Notes: generated from the sequence alone by a model not told the origin. A stretch of DNA of 13,534 nt from an uncultured bacterium (GCA_903847545.1 CAINDZ010000526.1:1-13534), one strand, 5' to 3'; shown: positions 1-12,131, numbered from the stretch's first letter. Translations and numbers: made by a program.

Positions 1-726
1 CTGGGCGCGCGCGCCGCGCGGGGGCAGTGGATCGTCTTCATCGACGACGACATCGTGGCGCCGCCGGGCCTGCTGGCCGCGCACCTGGCGCTGCTGGAAC
101 AGTATCCCGGCGACGGCACCATCGGCCACGCCGTCACCGAGCCGGCCCTGGTCGACGCGCCCCACCTGCACTACCTGGACACCCGGGGCGCCGCGCGCCT
201 GGGGCCCGGCCCCGCGCCCGGCCGCTACTTCGTGACCCAGAACGCCGCCGTGCCGCGCTCGGCCTTCCTGGCCGTCGGCGGCTTCGACGAGGCGTACCGC
301 GGGTACGGGTTCGAGGACATGGAGGTGGCCTTCCGGCTGGAGGACCGCGCCGGGGTCCGGTTCCACTGCCTGCCGGCGCCGGTGCCGGTCCACGTGCACC
401 ACCACACCTTCGCCCAGCTGCTGGCCAAGCGTCGCGAGTGCGGCCAGGGCTCGCTGCGGCTGCTGGCGGCGGCCCACCCGCACCGCCTGCGCGAGATGTC
501 GCTGCACCACGTCATCGACGCCCCCGGCGGCGGCCGGGCCGGGGCGGGCACCGTGCTGCTGCGCGCCTTCCTGGACGGGGGCGGGGCGGCGCTGCTGCCG
601 CGCCTGCTGGCGCACTGGCCCACCGGACGCGGCCACGCGCCCCTGATGCGGGGCCTCTACTTCCGCCTGATGAACCTGGCCGTGCTCGGCTGCTACCGAC
701 AGGGCGTCAGGGATCCGCAGGCCTGA
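1..726 (+). CDS. Family 2 glycosyltransferase, 3' part only
   Basis: The reading frame is open from the first base of the window and ends at TGA 724-726, so the N-terminus (nucleotide-binding Rossmann part) lies upstream; 241 residues are visible. Seen: a hydrophobic strand followed by an acidic DDD triad (residues 15-17, after QWIVFI), the typical DXD metal/nucleotide-sugar site of GT-A enzymes. Then comes VGGFDEAYRGYGFEDMEVA (about residues 92-110), the FDE...GxEDxE motif in which the ED pair usually supplies the catalytic base and acceptor contacts. The C-terminal half is rich in Ala, Leu, His and Arg without obvious membrane segments. By family knowledge it transfers a sugar from a nucleotide-sugar donor to a glycan, lipid or protein acceptor; donor and acceptor cannot be told. 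It could belong to a surface-polysaccharide cluster to the left of the window. The next gene, dnaK, is unrelated and 210 bases away, so this is probably the end of its transcription unit. Confidence 0.85.
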   Translation: MGARAARGQWIVFIDDDIVAPPGLLAAHLALLEQYPGDGTIGHAVTEPALVDAPHLHYLDTRGAARLGPGPAPGRYFVTQNAAVPRSAFLAVGGFDEAYRGYGFEDMEVAFRLEDRAGVRFHCLPAPVPVHVHHHTFAQLLAKRRECGQGSLRLLAAAHPHRLREMSLHHVIDAPGGGRAGAGTVLLRAFLDGGGAALLPRLLAHWPTGRGHAPLMRGLYFRLMNLAVLGCYRQGVRDPQA

Positions 727-767
727 GCTGCCAAACAGGCATATCGCGACTGTCATTTTGGCTTGAG

Positions 768-789
768 CCGGCCCTGTCAGGGTGGCCGG
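768..789 (+). terminator. Hairpin after the glycosyltransferase gene, possible weak terminator
   Basis: An inverted repeat CCGGCC...GGCCGG with an inner CCCT/AGGG pairing lies 42 bases after the glycosyltransferase stop. No T-tract follows it, so intrinsic termination is doubtful. It is reported as the only stem in the 727-815 stretch that could separate the two transcription units. Confidence 0.25.
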
Positions 790-815
790 GGTGGGCGAGG
801 CCTGCCCGCGTGCCG

Positions 816-851
816 TTGTATCTGATTGTGGCACAGTAATATAGATATTAT
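816..851 (+). promoter_or_regulatory. Probable dnaK promoter region
   Basis: This is the only AT-rich patch in the 210-base gap before dnaK. A TTGTAT (816-821) and a TATAGA (840-845) are 18 bases apart, and a second possible -10, TATTAT (846-851), overlaps the end. The elements are imperfect and the exact pair is uncertain. No CIRCE repeat (the HrcA operator, TTAGCACTC-N9-GAGTGCTAA) is present and no convincing sigma-32 type promoter is seen, so the heat-shock control of this dnaK copy is not evident from sequence. A short inverted repeat GTGCC...GGCAC (810-814/830-834) overlaps the promoter region and could be an operator, but five base pairs is weak evidence. Confidence 0.4.
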
Positions 852-936
852 TCGGCAAGATTTGGGCGGCGGCACGCCCCTTGTTATAGAGACCCCGCGA
901 AGACCAAACCAAACCTCGGCAACGGAGTGAGCGAAC

Positions 937-2880
<1,944 letters not shown>

Positions 2881-2900
2881 CGCCGGGACGGTCGAACCGG

Positions 2901-2933
2901 GTGCCGGGGAGGGCGTCGAGGCCCTCCCGGCAC
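2901..2933 (+). terminator. Terminator-like hairpin after dnaK
   Basis: A near-perfect inverted repeat, GTGCCGGGGAGGGC / GCCCTCCCGGCAC, pairs 13 bases with one bulged G around a GTCGAG loop, starting 21 bases after the dnaK stop. It is followed by CATGCTTGACC rather than a clean T-run, so termination may be partial or Rho-assisted. The rpoD promoter begins 30 bases further on. Confidence 0.55.
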
Positions 2934-2962
2934 CATGCTTGACCAAAAAGATCAAATTTAGT

Positions 2963-2991
2963 TTGACCCGCCGGCGAAGATCGGCTAAAAT
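2963..2991 (+). promoter_or_regulatory. Strong housekeeping promoter for the sigma-factor gene
   Basis: TTGACC (2963-2968), a 17-base spacer and TAAAAT (2986-2991) give a near-consensus sigma-70 type promoter. The 18 bases just upstream (2945-2962) are A/T-rich in a very GC-rich genome, like an UP element. Transcription would begin near 2998, about 248 bases before the sigma-factor start codon. A second TTGACC sits 24 bases upstream (2939-2944) but has no matching -10. Confidence 0.8.
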
Positions 2992-2997
2992 AGGGCC

Positions 2998-3245
2998 TTG
3001 CGGGTTGGGAACCGATTCAAAGACAAAGAGATACACCGGCGAAGGACATTCGGGAAAAACGCAACTGGACGGGAACTTTTTGCGAGTGCGCAACGTTTTC
3101 AGGTTTCCGGATCAGGACTCGACTGTCGCCACGTCAAAATAGACACGAGAAGTCAAGTTAGCATTCGGGCCGCCCGACAGGGACGGCGGGGGATCCGGCG
3201 GCGGCGGGCCGCGGCCGGCACCGGGGAAGGCAAGGAGGACGCAGC
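2998..3245 (+). other. Long 5' leader of the sigma-factor gene
   Basis: About 248 untranslated bases lie between the predicted transcription start and the GTG start. The first 150 are much less GC-rich than the rest of the window and contain a small hairpin TTGCG-AGTG-CGCAA (3080-3093) followed by CGTTTTC. The last 60 bases are extremely G/C-rich and end in the Shine-Dalgarno sequence. Open frames across it have no good start or composition and I do not call a peptide. No riboswitch class was recognised. A regulatory role is inference from length only. Confidence 0.45.
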
Positions 3246-4100
3246 GTGTACGAAGTTGAACTGAGCAGCGACCGCCGGGAGAGCCAGACCCTGCAGCACT
3301 ACCTGCAGACCATCGGCAAGCACCCCCTGCTGACCCGCGAGGAGGAGTTCGAGCTCGCCCGCCGCATCCGCGAGGGCGACAAGGCGGCGCTGGACAAGCT
3401 GGTCAACAGCAACCTGCGCTTCGTGGTCAGCGTGGCCAAGAAGTTCCTCAACCAGGGCCTCAGCTACATGGACCTGATCGCCGAGGGGAACATCGGCCTG
3501 ATCACCGCGGCCAAGCGCTTCGACGAGCGGCGCGAGTTCCGCTTCATCTCCTATGCCGTGTGGTGGATCCGCCAGGCCATCCAGAAGGCCATCGCCGAGC
3601 AGACGAACACGGTCCGCCTGCCGATCAACCGCTCGCAGCAGGCCCAGAAGATCAAGCGGCTGTCGCAGCGCCTCGAGCAGAAGAACCTGCGTCCGGTGTA
3701 CCAGCAGGAGCTGGCCGACGCCATGAAGCTGGACCTGCGCAAGATGCAGCAGATCCAGGCCGCGAGCCGCCCGCTGGTCAGCATCGACCAGCCGCTGTAC
3801 GACGACGACGTGACGCTGGCCGACACGCTCAGCGACCCCGAGACCGGGACCGCCGAGCAGGCCTACGTCGACGACGAGCTGGTCAAGGAGCTGGGCGAGG
3901 CCCTCAGCCTGCTGACCCCGCGCGAGAAGGACATCGTCTCGCGGTACTACGGACTGGGCAGCGAGGAGACGGCCTCGCTGGAGACCATCGGCCAGGACAT
4001 CAACCTGTCGCGCGAGCGCGTGCGCCAGATCCGGAACCAGGCCCTGACGAAGATGCGGCAGTACGGCCGGGGCAGCCGCCTGGTCGACTACCTGAATTGA
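3246..4100 (+). CDS. rpoD: RNA polymerase sigma factor, RpoD/SigA type without region 1.1
   Basis: This 284-residue sigma-70 family protein directs RNA polymerase to promoters. Seen in order: region 1.2 (LQHYLQTIGKHPLLTREEE, about 16-34), region 2 with DLIAEGNIGLITAA (76-89) and the -10 recognition/melting helix FISYAVWWIRQAI (100-112), region 3 (about 130-205), and region 4 with SLETIGQDINLSRERVRQIR (244-263), the -35 helix-turn-helix. It lacks the acidic region 1.1 and the long non-conserved insert of proteobacterial RpoD. The same short layout is known for the principal sigma of Bacteroidota, so it is probably the housekeeping factor, though a group 2 (RpoS/HrdB-like) factor cannot be excluded from one gene. 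The start is GTG 3246, chosen because AGGAGG (3233-3238) lies seven bases upstream and because the N-terminus then matches the family. It has its own strong promoter, a long leader and a strong terminator, so it is probably monocistronic. Confidence 0.92.
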   Translation: MYEVELSSDRRESQTLQHYLQTIGKHPLLTREEEFELARRIREGDKAALDKLVNSNLRFVVSVAKKFLNQGLSYMDLIAEGNIGLITAAKRFDERREFRFISYAVWWIRQAIQKAIAEQTNTVRLPINRSQQAQKIKRLSQRLEQKNLRPVYQQELADAMKLDLRKMQQIQAASRPLVSIDQPLYDDDVTLADTLSDPETGTAEQAYVDDELVKELGEALSLLTPREKDIVSRYYGLGSEETASLETIGQDINLSRERVRQIRNQALTKMRQYGRGSRLVDYLN

Positions 4101-4108
4101 CGCGGGAT

Positions 4109-4160
4109 CGCCGGGCCGCGGGGTTTTTCATTGACTCCCGCGGCCCGGCGTCTTAATTTT
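4109..4160 (+). terminator. Strong intrinsic terminator of the sigma-factor gene
   Basis: A perfect 14-bp inverted repeat (arms 4109-4122 and 4137-4150, CGCCGGGCCGCGGG and its complement) surrounds a 14-base loop and is followed by TCTTAATTTT. It begins eight bases after the sigma-factor stop codon. The loop and tail also hold the elements of the tRNA promoter described separately. Confidence 0.85.
4131..4159 (+). promoter_or_regulatory. Candidate tRNA-Val promoter nested in the terminator
   Basis: TTGACT (4131-4136) lies in the terminator loop. A 17-base spacer, which is exactly the descending arm plus TCT, leads to TAATTT (4154-4159) in the T-tract, 11 bases before the tRNA. The -35 is a 5/6 match; the -10 keeps the key A2 and T6 but is weaker, with CTTAAT (4152-4157) as an alternative. 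It is the only promoter-like pair between the sigma gene and the tRNA. Confidence 0.6.
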
Positions 4161-4170
4161 CCGCGCTGTT

Positions 4171-4249
4171 GGGCGATTAGCTCAGTTTTGGTTAGAGCGC
4201 TTGTTTGACAGACAAGAGGTCACTGGTTCGAGTCCAGTATCGCCCACCA
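4171..4249 (+). tRNA. tRNA-Val (anticodon GAC)
   Basis: This folds as a complete cloverleaf. The acceptor stem GGGCGAT (4171-4177) pairs with ATCGCCC (4239-4245). The D-stem is GCTC/GAGC with an 11-base loop. The anticodon stem CTTGT/ACAAG encloses loop TTGACAG, whose central GAC (4207-4209) reads valine GUC/GUU codons. The variable loop is AGGTC, and the T-stem ACTGG/CCAGT has loop TTCGAGT. The discriminator is A4246 and CCA is encoded (4247-4249). The D-loop is two bases longer than in E. coli tRNA-Val(GAC). No other tRNA is adjacent. Confidence 0.97.
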
Positions 4250-4269
4250 CCAAGCTCTCGGAATCCGGG

Positions 4270-4301
4270 GCCCGTTGCCGCAGCGCGGCGGCGGGCTCTT
4301 T
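4270..4301 (+). terminator. Hairpin after tRNA-Val, probable terminator
   Basis: GCCCGTTGCCGC (4270-4281) pairs with GCGGCGGCGGGC (4285-4296), 12 bp including two G-U pairs, around an AGC loop, and TCTTT follows. It starts 20 bases after the tRNA CCA. The T-run is short, so some transcription may continue towards thrS. Confidence 0.55.
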
Positions 4302-4329
4302 GTCAAAACGCGGCAAGAAGACCGCAAAC

Positions 4330-4379
4330 GCGGCGACCGGGCCCCGGCCCGCGCCGCCGACAGCGCCCCGGACGGGGCG
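4330..4379 (+). other. GC-rich hairpins in the thrS upstream region
   Basis: Two stems can form just before thrS: GCGGCG (4330-4335) with CGCCGC (4352-4357), and CGCCCC (4364-4369) with GGGGCG (4374-4379) around a GGAC loop. No T-box motif is present and no Thr anticodon-like loop (as in the E. coli thrS operator) was recognised. No clear promoter was found between the tRNA hairpin and thrS. In a genome this GC-rich such stems arise easily by chance. Confidence 0.25.
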
Positions 4380-4397
4380 GCAGGACGGTAGCCAGTC

Positions 4398-6317
<1,920 letters not shown>

Positions 6318-6334
6318 TTTTTCACGATTGCAGA

Positions 6335-6363
6335 ACCGCCGGGGGCCGGGTGCCCCCTGCGGT
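6335..6363 (+). other. Hairpin at the thrS 3' end / start of the infC leader
   Basis: ACCGC-c-GGGGGC (6335-6346) pairs with GCCCCC-t-GCGGT (6352-6363) around CGGGT, 11 pairs with one C/T mismatch. No T-run follows; the T-run of this gap (6318-6322) precedes the stem. It may stabilise the thrS 3' end or be part of the infC leader structure. Confidence 0.4.
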
Positions 6364-6373
6364 ACGGCCAAGC

Positions 6374-6388
6374 AGAGGTCCGCCCTCT
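6374..6388 (+). promoter_or_regulatory. Candidate antiterminator/pseudoknot loop in the infC leader
   Basis: AGAGG-TCCGC-CCTCT forms a 5-bp hairpin with loop TCCGC. The octamer GGTCCGCC (6377-6384) spanning this loop is exactly complementary to GGCGGACC (6517-6524), the ascending arm of the terminator before infC. Pairing the two would block the terminator or form a long-range pseudoknot. Long-range pairing and attenuation are known in L20-controlled leaders of infC-rpmI-rplT operons; the match here is inference from complementarity alone. Confidence 0.4.
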
Positions 6389-6516
6389 CACCGTAGCCGT
6401 CCTGTGAGCTGACCACTGGGCCCGCCAATGCGGCGTCCAGTCAGGCGCCGAGCGCGCCCAAGGCCGGCCGGGAGCGGAGCGGTTGCCCAACCCGGGGCCC
6501 CCTTCGCGGGGCCGGT

Positions 6517-6541
6517 GGCGGACCATTGTGTCCGCCTTTTT
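6517..6541 (+). terminator. Intrinsic terminator / attenuator upstream of infC
   Basis: GGCGGAC (6517-6523), loop CATTGT and GTCCGCC (6530-6536) are followed directly by TTTTT (6537-6541), a textbook intrinsic terminator in the + direction. It is 199 bases after the thrS stop and 65 bases before the infC start. It either ends thrS transcripts or acts as an attenuator controlling entry into infC-rpmI-rplT. No clear promoter was found between it and infC, and transcription must reach infC somehow, so conditional readthrough is attractive. Confidence 0.8.
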
Positions 6542-6551
6542 GCGTCTGGCG

Positions 6552-6568
6552 GCAGCCCCGGGGGCTGC
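6552..6568 (+). other. Stem-loop just upstream of the infC ribosome binding site
   Basis: GCAGCCCC (6552-6559) and GGGGCTGC (6561-6568) form a perfect inverted repeat (realistically six pairs with a CCGGG loop), 24 bases before the AGGAGG of infC. It could shape access to the ribosome binding site. Confidence 0.35.
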
Positions 6569-6606
6569 GGCGGGGGCGAGCAGGCGGCGACCAGGAGGTC
6601 AGGCTT

Positions 6607-7125
<519 letters not shown>

Positions 7126-7152
7126 CCTCCGGTCACGGGACCGGGCACAGGT

Positions 7153-7208
7153 GAATCCGAAAGCGGATGGGCGAAACCGAAAGCGGTTCAAGCGAATCCG
7201 AAAGAGAG
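7153..7208 (+). repeat. Three short tandem repeats forming stem-loops before rpmI
   Basis: The motif GAAtCCGAAAGcGG recurs at 7153, 7173 and 7194, with a period of 20-21 bases. The first two copies fold as ATCCG-AAAG-CGGAT (7155-7168) and AACCG-AAAG-CGGTT (7175-7188). The T/A change in the left arm is matched by an A/T change on the right, so the pairing is kept. The third copy is altered to CCGAAAGAGAG, loses the stem and supplies the purine-rich Shine-Dalgarno of rpmI. The position in the infC-rpmI spacer is where ribosomal-protein operators act in other bacteria. Confidence 0.7.
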
Positions 7209-7217
7209 CGTTCTGAC

Positions 7218-7415
7218 ATGGGCAACAAGATGAAGACCAACCGTTCGGCGGCGAAGCGACTGCGGCTGACCGGCAACGGGCGGGTCAAGCGGGCGAAGGC
7301 GTTCCAGGGCCACCTCTTCACGGCGAAGAGCCCGAAGCGCCTGCGCAACCTCCGCAAGGGGACGATGGTGGCTGCGGTCGACGAGGCGCGCGCCCGCCGG
7401 ATGCTGGGCAAGTAA
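7218..7415 (+). CDS. rpmI: 50S ribosomal protein L35 (bL35)
   Basis: A small, very basic 65-residue protein of the large ribosomal subunit. Seen: the family pattern MGNKMKTNRSAAKRLRLTG at the N-terminus (compare E. coli MPKMKTHRGAAKRF), the central HLFTAKSPKRLRNLRKG and the short C-terminal helix ending MLGK; length is normal. The start is ATG 7218, preceded by AAAGAGAG (7201-7208). The frame stays open upstream to ATG 7167, but that would add 17 non-family residues encoded by the tandem repeat region, so it is rejected. It lies 92 bases after infC and 60 before rplT in the conserved infC-rpmI-rplT order. In E. coli its translation is repressed by L20 and coupled to rplT. Confidence 0.95.
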   Translation: MGNKMKTNRSAAKRLRLTGNGRVKRAKAFQGHLFTAKSPKRLRNLRKGTMVAAVDEARARRMLGK

Positions 7416-7475
7416 CGAAGAGCTCGCCGCAGCCGGCCGGGGTGGCCGGGCGCGGAATTGACGAAAGGCCGAACG

Positions 7476-7829
7476 ATGCCAAGAGCAACAAACAACCCGG
7501 CTGCCAAGCAGCGGCGGAAGAAGTATCTCAAGCGGGCGAAGGGATTCGTCAGCGGCCGGCGCCGGCAGGCAATCACGGCCCGCGAGGCCGTCGATCGCGC
7601 CCTGGTGTACGCGTATCGCGACCGCCGGAACAAGAAGCGCGACTTCCGCCGCCTGTGGATCACGCGCATCAACGCCGCCGCGCGCGTCAACGGCATGAGC
7701 TACAGTCATTTCATCAACGGCCTGAAGAAGGCTGAGATCGAAATCGACCGCAAGGTGCTCGCCGACCTGGCCGTCTACGACGCCGGTGCGTTCGCCAAGC
7801 TGGCCGAGGCCGCCAAGAACGCGCTCTGA
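7476..7829 (+). CDS. rplT: 50S ribosomal protein L20 (bL20)
   Basis: A 117-residue basic protein needed for early 50S assembly; it binds 23S rRNA and is the known autogenous repressor of this operon in E. coli and Bacillus. Seen: the long basic N-terminal extension (AAKQRRKKYLKRAKGF), then YAYRDRRNKKRDFRRLWITR and INAAARVNGMSYSHFINGLK, and IDRKVLADLAVYD, all family signatures. The ATG at 7476 follows AAAGG (7464-7468); the frame upstream to 7458 is not needed, because family members begin MPR/MAR. The 7416-7475 spacer contains a CCGGCC/GGCCGG hairpin (7433-7449). A terminator-like hairpin follows the gene before pheS. Confidence 0.97.
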   Translation: MPRATNNPAAKQRRKKYLKRAKGFVSGRRRQAITAREAVDRALVYAYRDRRNKKRDFRRLWITRINAAARVNGMSYSHFINGLKKAEIEIDRKVLADLAVYDAGAFAKLAEAAKNAL

Positions 7830-7840
7830 TCGCCGCTTGG

Positions 7841-7873
7841 GGACCCCGGTGTCGCTTGGCGCCGGGGTCCTTT
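7841..7873 (+). terminator. Terminator-like hairpin between rplT and pheS
   Basis: GGACCCCGGTG (7841-7851) pairs with CGCCGGGGTCC (7860-7870), 11 bp with one G-U, around an 8-base loop, followed by TTTACC. The T-run is only three bases, so it is probably a partial terminator that lowers pheST expression relative to the ribosomal genes. No Phe-rich leader peptide of the E. coli pheM kind is seen. Confidence 0.55.
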
Positions 7874-7923
7874 ACCTACGGCGCGCCGCAACTGCCGGCA
7901 TCGCCCGGCGAAAGGGACCTTCC

Positions 7924-8945
7924 ATGCAGGAGATGATCGACCGCCTGCGCGGCGAGGCGTCGGCTGCGATCGCCGCCGCCGGCGACGATGCCGCGCTCGA
8001 GGCGGTGCGCGTCGCGGTCCTCGGGCGCAAGGGCAGCCTGACCGGCCTGCTGCGCGGCCTGAAGGAGTTGGACGATGCCGCCCGCCGCGAGGCCGGCGCC
8101 GCGCTCAACGTGCTGAAGGACGAGCTGGCCGCCGCCATCGACGCGCGCCAGGCCGAGCTGGGGGGCGGGACGCCCGCGGCCTCCAGCGGCTACGACCTGA
8201 CGCTGCCCGGCCGCGCGCCCGCGCCCGCCGGCTCCCGGCACCCGCTGCTGATCGTGCTCGAGAACATCTGCGACATCTTCCACGGCATGGGCTTCAGCCG
8301 TGACGAGGGGCCGGAGGTCGAGCTCGACTACTACAACTTCACCGCGCTGAACTTCCCGGACGACCACCCGGCGCGCGACATCCAGGACACCTTCTACTTC
8401 AACGAGAAGGTGCTGCTGCGCACGCAGACGTCGCCCGTGCAGGTGCGGATGATGGAGCGGCGCGACCCGCCGCTGGCCTGCATCTTCCCAGGCCGTGTGT
8501 ACCGCAACGAGAACGCCGACGCGTCGCACAGCTCGGAGTTCTTCCAGGTCGAGGGCCTGGTGGTCGACCGCGCCGTCAGCATGGCCGACCTGAAGGACAC
8601 CGTCGACACGTTCGTGAAGAACTTCTTCGGCGCCTCCGCGCCGACGCGCTTCCGCCCGCACTACTTCCCGTTCACCGAGCCGTCGGTCGAGGTCGACATG
8701 CAGTGCATCCTCTGCGGCGGCAAGGGCTGCGGCGTGTGCAAGCAGTCGGGCTGGCTGGAGATCATGGGCGCGGGCATGGTGCACCCGAACGTCTTCAAGG
8801 CCGCGGGCTACCCGGACGACCGCTACACCGGCTTCGCATTCGGCATGGGCATCGACCGCATCGCGATGTTGAAGTACGGCATCACCGACATCCGGCTGCT
8901 GTACGAGAACGACCTGCGGTTCCTGAACCAGTTCCGAGGTGTGCA

Positions 8946-8949
<4 letters not shown>
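7924..8949 (+). CDS. pheS: Phenylalanine--tRNA ligase alpha subunit
   Basis: This is the 341-residue catalytic subunit of the alpha2beta2 class II PheRS, which charges tRNA-Phe. Seen: an N-terminal tRNA-binding coiled coil (about 1-85), motif 1 around HPLLIVLENICDIFHGMGF (106-124), motif 2 FPGRVYRNENADASHSSEFF (188-207) with QVEGLVV, and motif 3 GFAFGMGIDRIAMLKYGI (303-320). A CxxC-x4-CxxC cluster (C261, C264, C269, C272 in CILCGGKGCGVC) precedes GWLEIMGAGMVHP. I recall this cysteine-rich insert from many non-proteobacterial PheS, and it could bind zinc. The ATG has AAGGGA (7912-7917) six bases upstream. The stop codon overlaps the pheT start, implying translational coupling and equal subunit supply. 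Confidence 0.98.
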
Positions 8950-11402
<2,453 letters not shown>

Positions 11403-11426
11403 GCAGGGTCGGAAGAGGTGGCAGCG

Positions 11427-11696
11427 ATGGACGACAACCTGGACCTGCTGGAAGCCCGGGTGGTGGAAGCGGTGGCGCTGATCGGGGATCTGCGCACCGA
11501 AAACCACCGACTGGCCGCGCGCTGCGATGACCTCGCCGCGCAGGTGGCGGAACTCGAGGCCGGCCGGCAGCGGCTGGCGCAGGAACTGGCGGACGCCAAG
11601 GCGGGCGCCGGCGACATCGAGCGATACGAGGAGAAGAGGAAGGAAATCGAGGACAGGGTCGGGGGTCTCATCCGGAAGTTGTCGGCGCTGGGCTAG
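11427..11696 (+). CDS. Small coiled-coil protein, ZapB-like
   Basis: An 89-residue acidic protein, almost entirely a predicted coiled coil. Leu, Val and Ile recur with heptad spacing through about 5-56 (DLLEARVVEAVALIGDL, then HRLAARCDDLAAQVAELEAG and RLAQELADAK). After a Gly/Ala break (58-63) a second charged helix ends in VGGLIRKLSALG. It has no signal peptide, membrane segment or enzyme motif. ZapB of E. coli and the DUF904-type proteins have this size and build and bridge ZapA-decorated FtsZ rings. The placement right before zapA supports a division role, but coiled-coil composition alone does not prove homology. ATG 11427 is chosen over GTG 11418 because the purine-rich AGAGG (11414-11418) sits eight bases before the ATG and overlaps the GTG. 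The gene starts 24 bases after pheT and is probably cotranscribed. Confidence 0.7.
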   Translation: MDDNLDLLEARVVEAVALIGDLRTENHRLAARCDDLAAQVAELEAGRQRLAQELADAKAGAGDIERYEEKRKEIEDRVGGLIRKLSALG

Positions 11697-11798
11697 GGCG
11701 GCGCCGGGCGTGGGGATGGGGCCGTTCCGGACCGGCTGGGGCCGGGCGCCCGGAACCCTGGATGACCGGATTCACCGGTGTGCTGCGGAAAGCGGTCC

Positions 11799-12131
11799 AT
11801 GCAGGAACCAGAGAGCGTGACGGTCAGCATCTTCGGCGCGGAGTACACCCTGCGGGGTGCCGCCGACGCCGACTATGTGAAGGAAGTCGCGGCGTTCGTC
11901 GACCGGCGCATGAGCGAGGTCGCGAAGGGTGCCGCCACGGCCTCGACCGCACGGGTGGCGATCCTGGCGGCTGTGAACATCGCCGACGAACTTTTTCGTG
12001 AACAGCGCAAGCGGATCGAAGACCAGGTGGCGCTCGAAGATAGATCCGAACAGCTCACCCGCATGCTGGTGCGCGGGATGGCTGGCGACCGACCTTCAGA
12101 AACCGGTGGTGATGCTCTGCCCGGCGCGTGA
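11799..12131 (+). CDS. zapA: Cell division protein ZapA
   Basis: A 110-residue FtsZ-ring-associated protein that promotes bundling of FtsZ filaments at mid-cell. Seen: the N-terminal beta-hairpin domain VTVSIFGAEYTLRG (7-20), family signature ADADYVKEVAAFVDRRM (22-38), helix ARVAILAAVNIADELF (51-66) and a C-terminal coiled coil (about 66-92). The last 18 residues (GMAGDRPSETGGDALPGA) are non-conserved and overlap the proposed 5' strand of the 6S RNA. ATG 11799 is preferred, with GGAAAG (11787-11792) six bases upstream. A GTG at 11778 would add seven residues not expected in the family. The preceding gap 11697-11798 is GC-rich, with no T-run or clear promoter, so the gene likely reads from the pheT side. 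Confidence 0.9.
   Translation: MQEPESVTVSIFGAEYTLRGAADADYVKEVAAFVDRRMSEVAKGAATASTARVAILAAVNIADELFREQRKRIEDQVALEDRSEQLTRMLVRGMAGDRPSETGGDALPGA

Noticed and set aside
829..845. TGGCAC followed by TATA, a possible sigma-54 promoter before dnaK
   Set aside because: The -24 half fits, but the -12 TTGC is absent, and no activator gene or site is seen.
2998..3264. Small open frame in the sigma-factor leader
   Set aside because: It has a poor start, no ribosome binding site, atypical composition and no similarity I recognise, and it overlaps the sigma-factor start.
4303..4397. T-box or tRNA-Thr-like operator upstream of thrS
   Set aside because: The T-box consensus (AGGGUGGNACCGCG) and a Thr anticodon-like loop are absent; only generic GC hairpins remain.
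6526..6606. TTG 6526 as the infC start
   Set aside because: It lies in the loop of an intrinsic terminator, has no Shine-Dalgarno and would add 27 residues with no IF3 resemblance.
7167..7217. ATG 7167 as the rpmI start
   Set aside because: The extra 17 residues come from the tandem-repeat spacer and do not match L35; ATG 7218 gives the family N-terminus.
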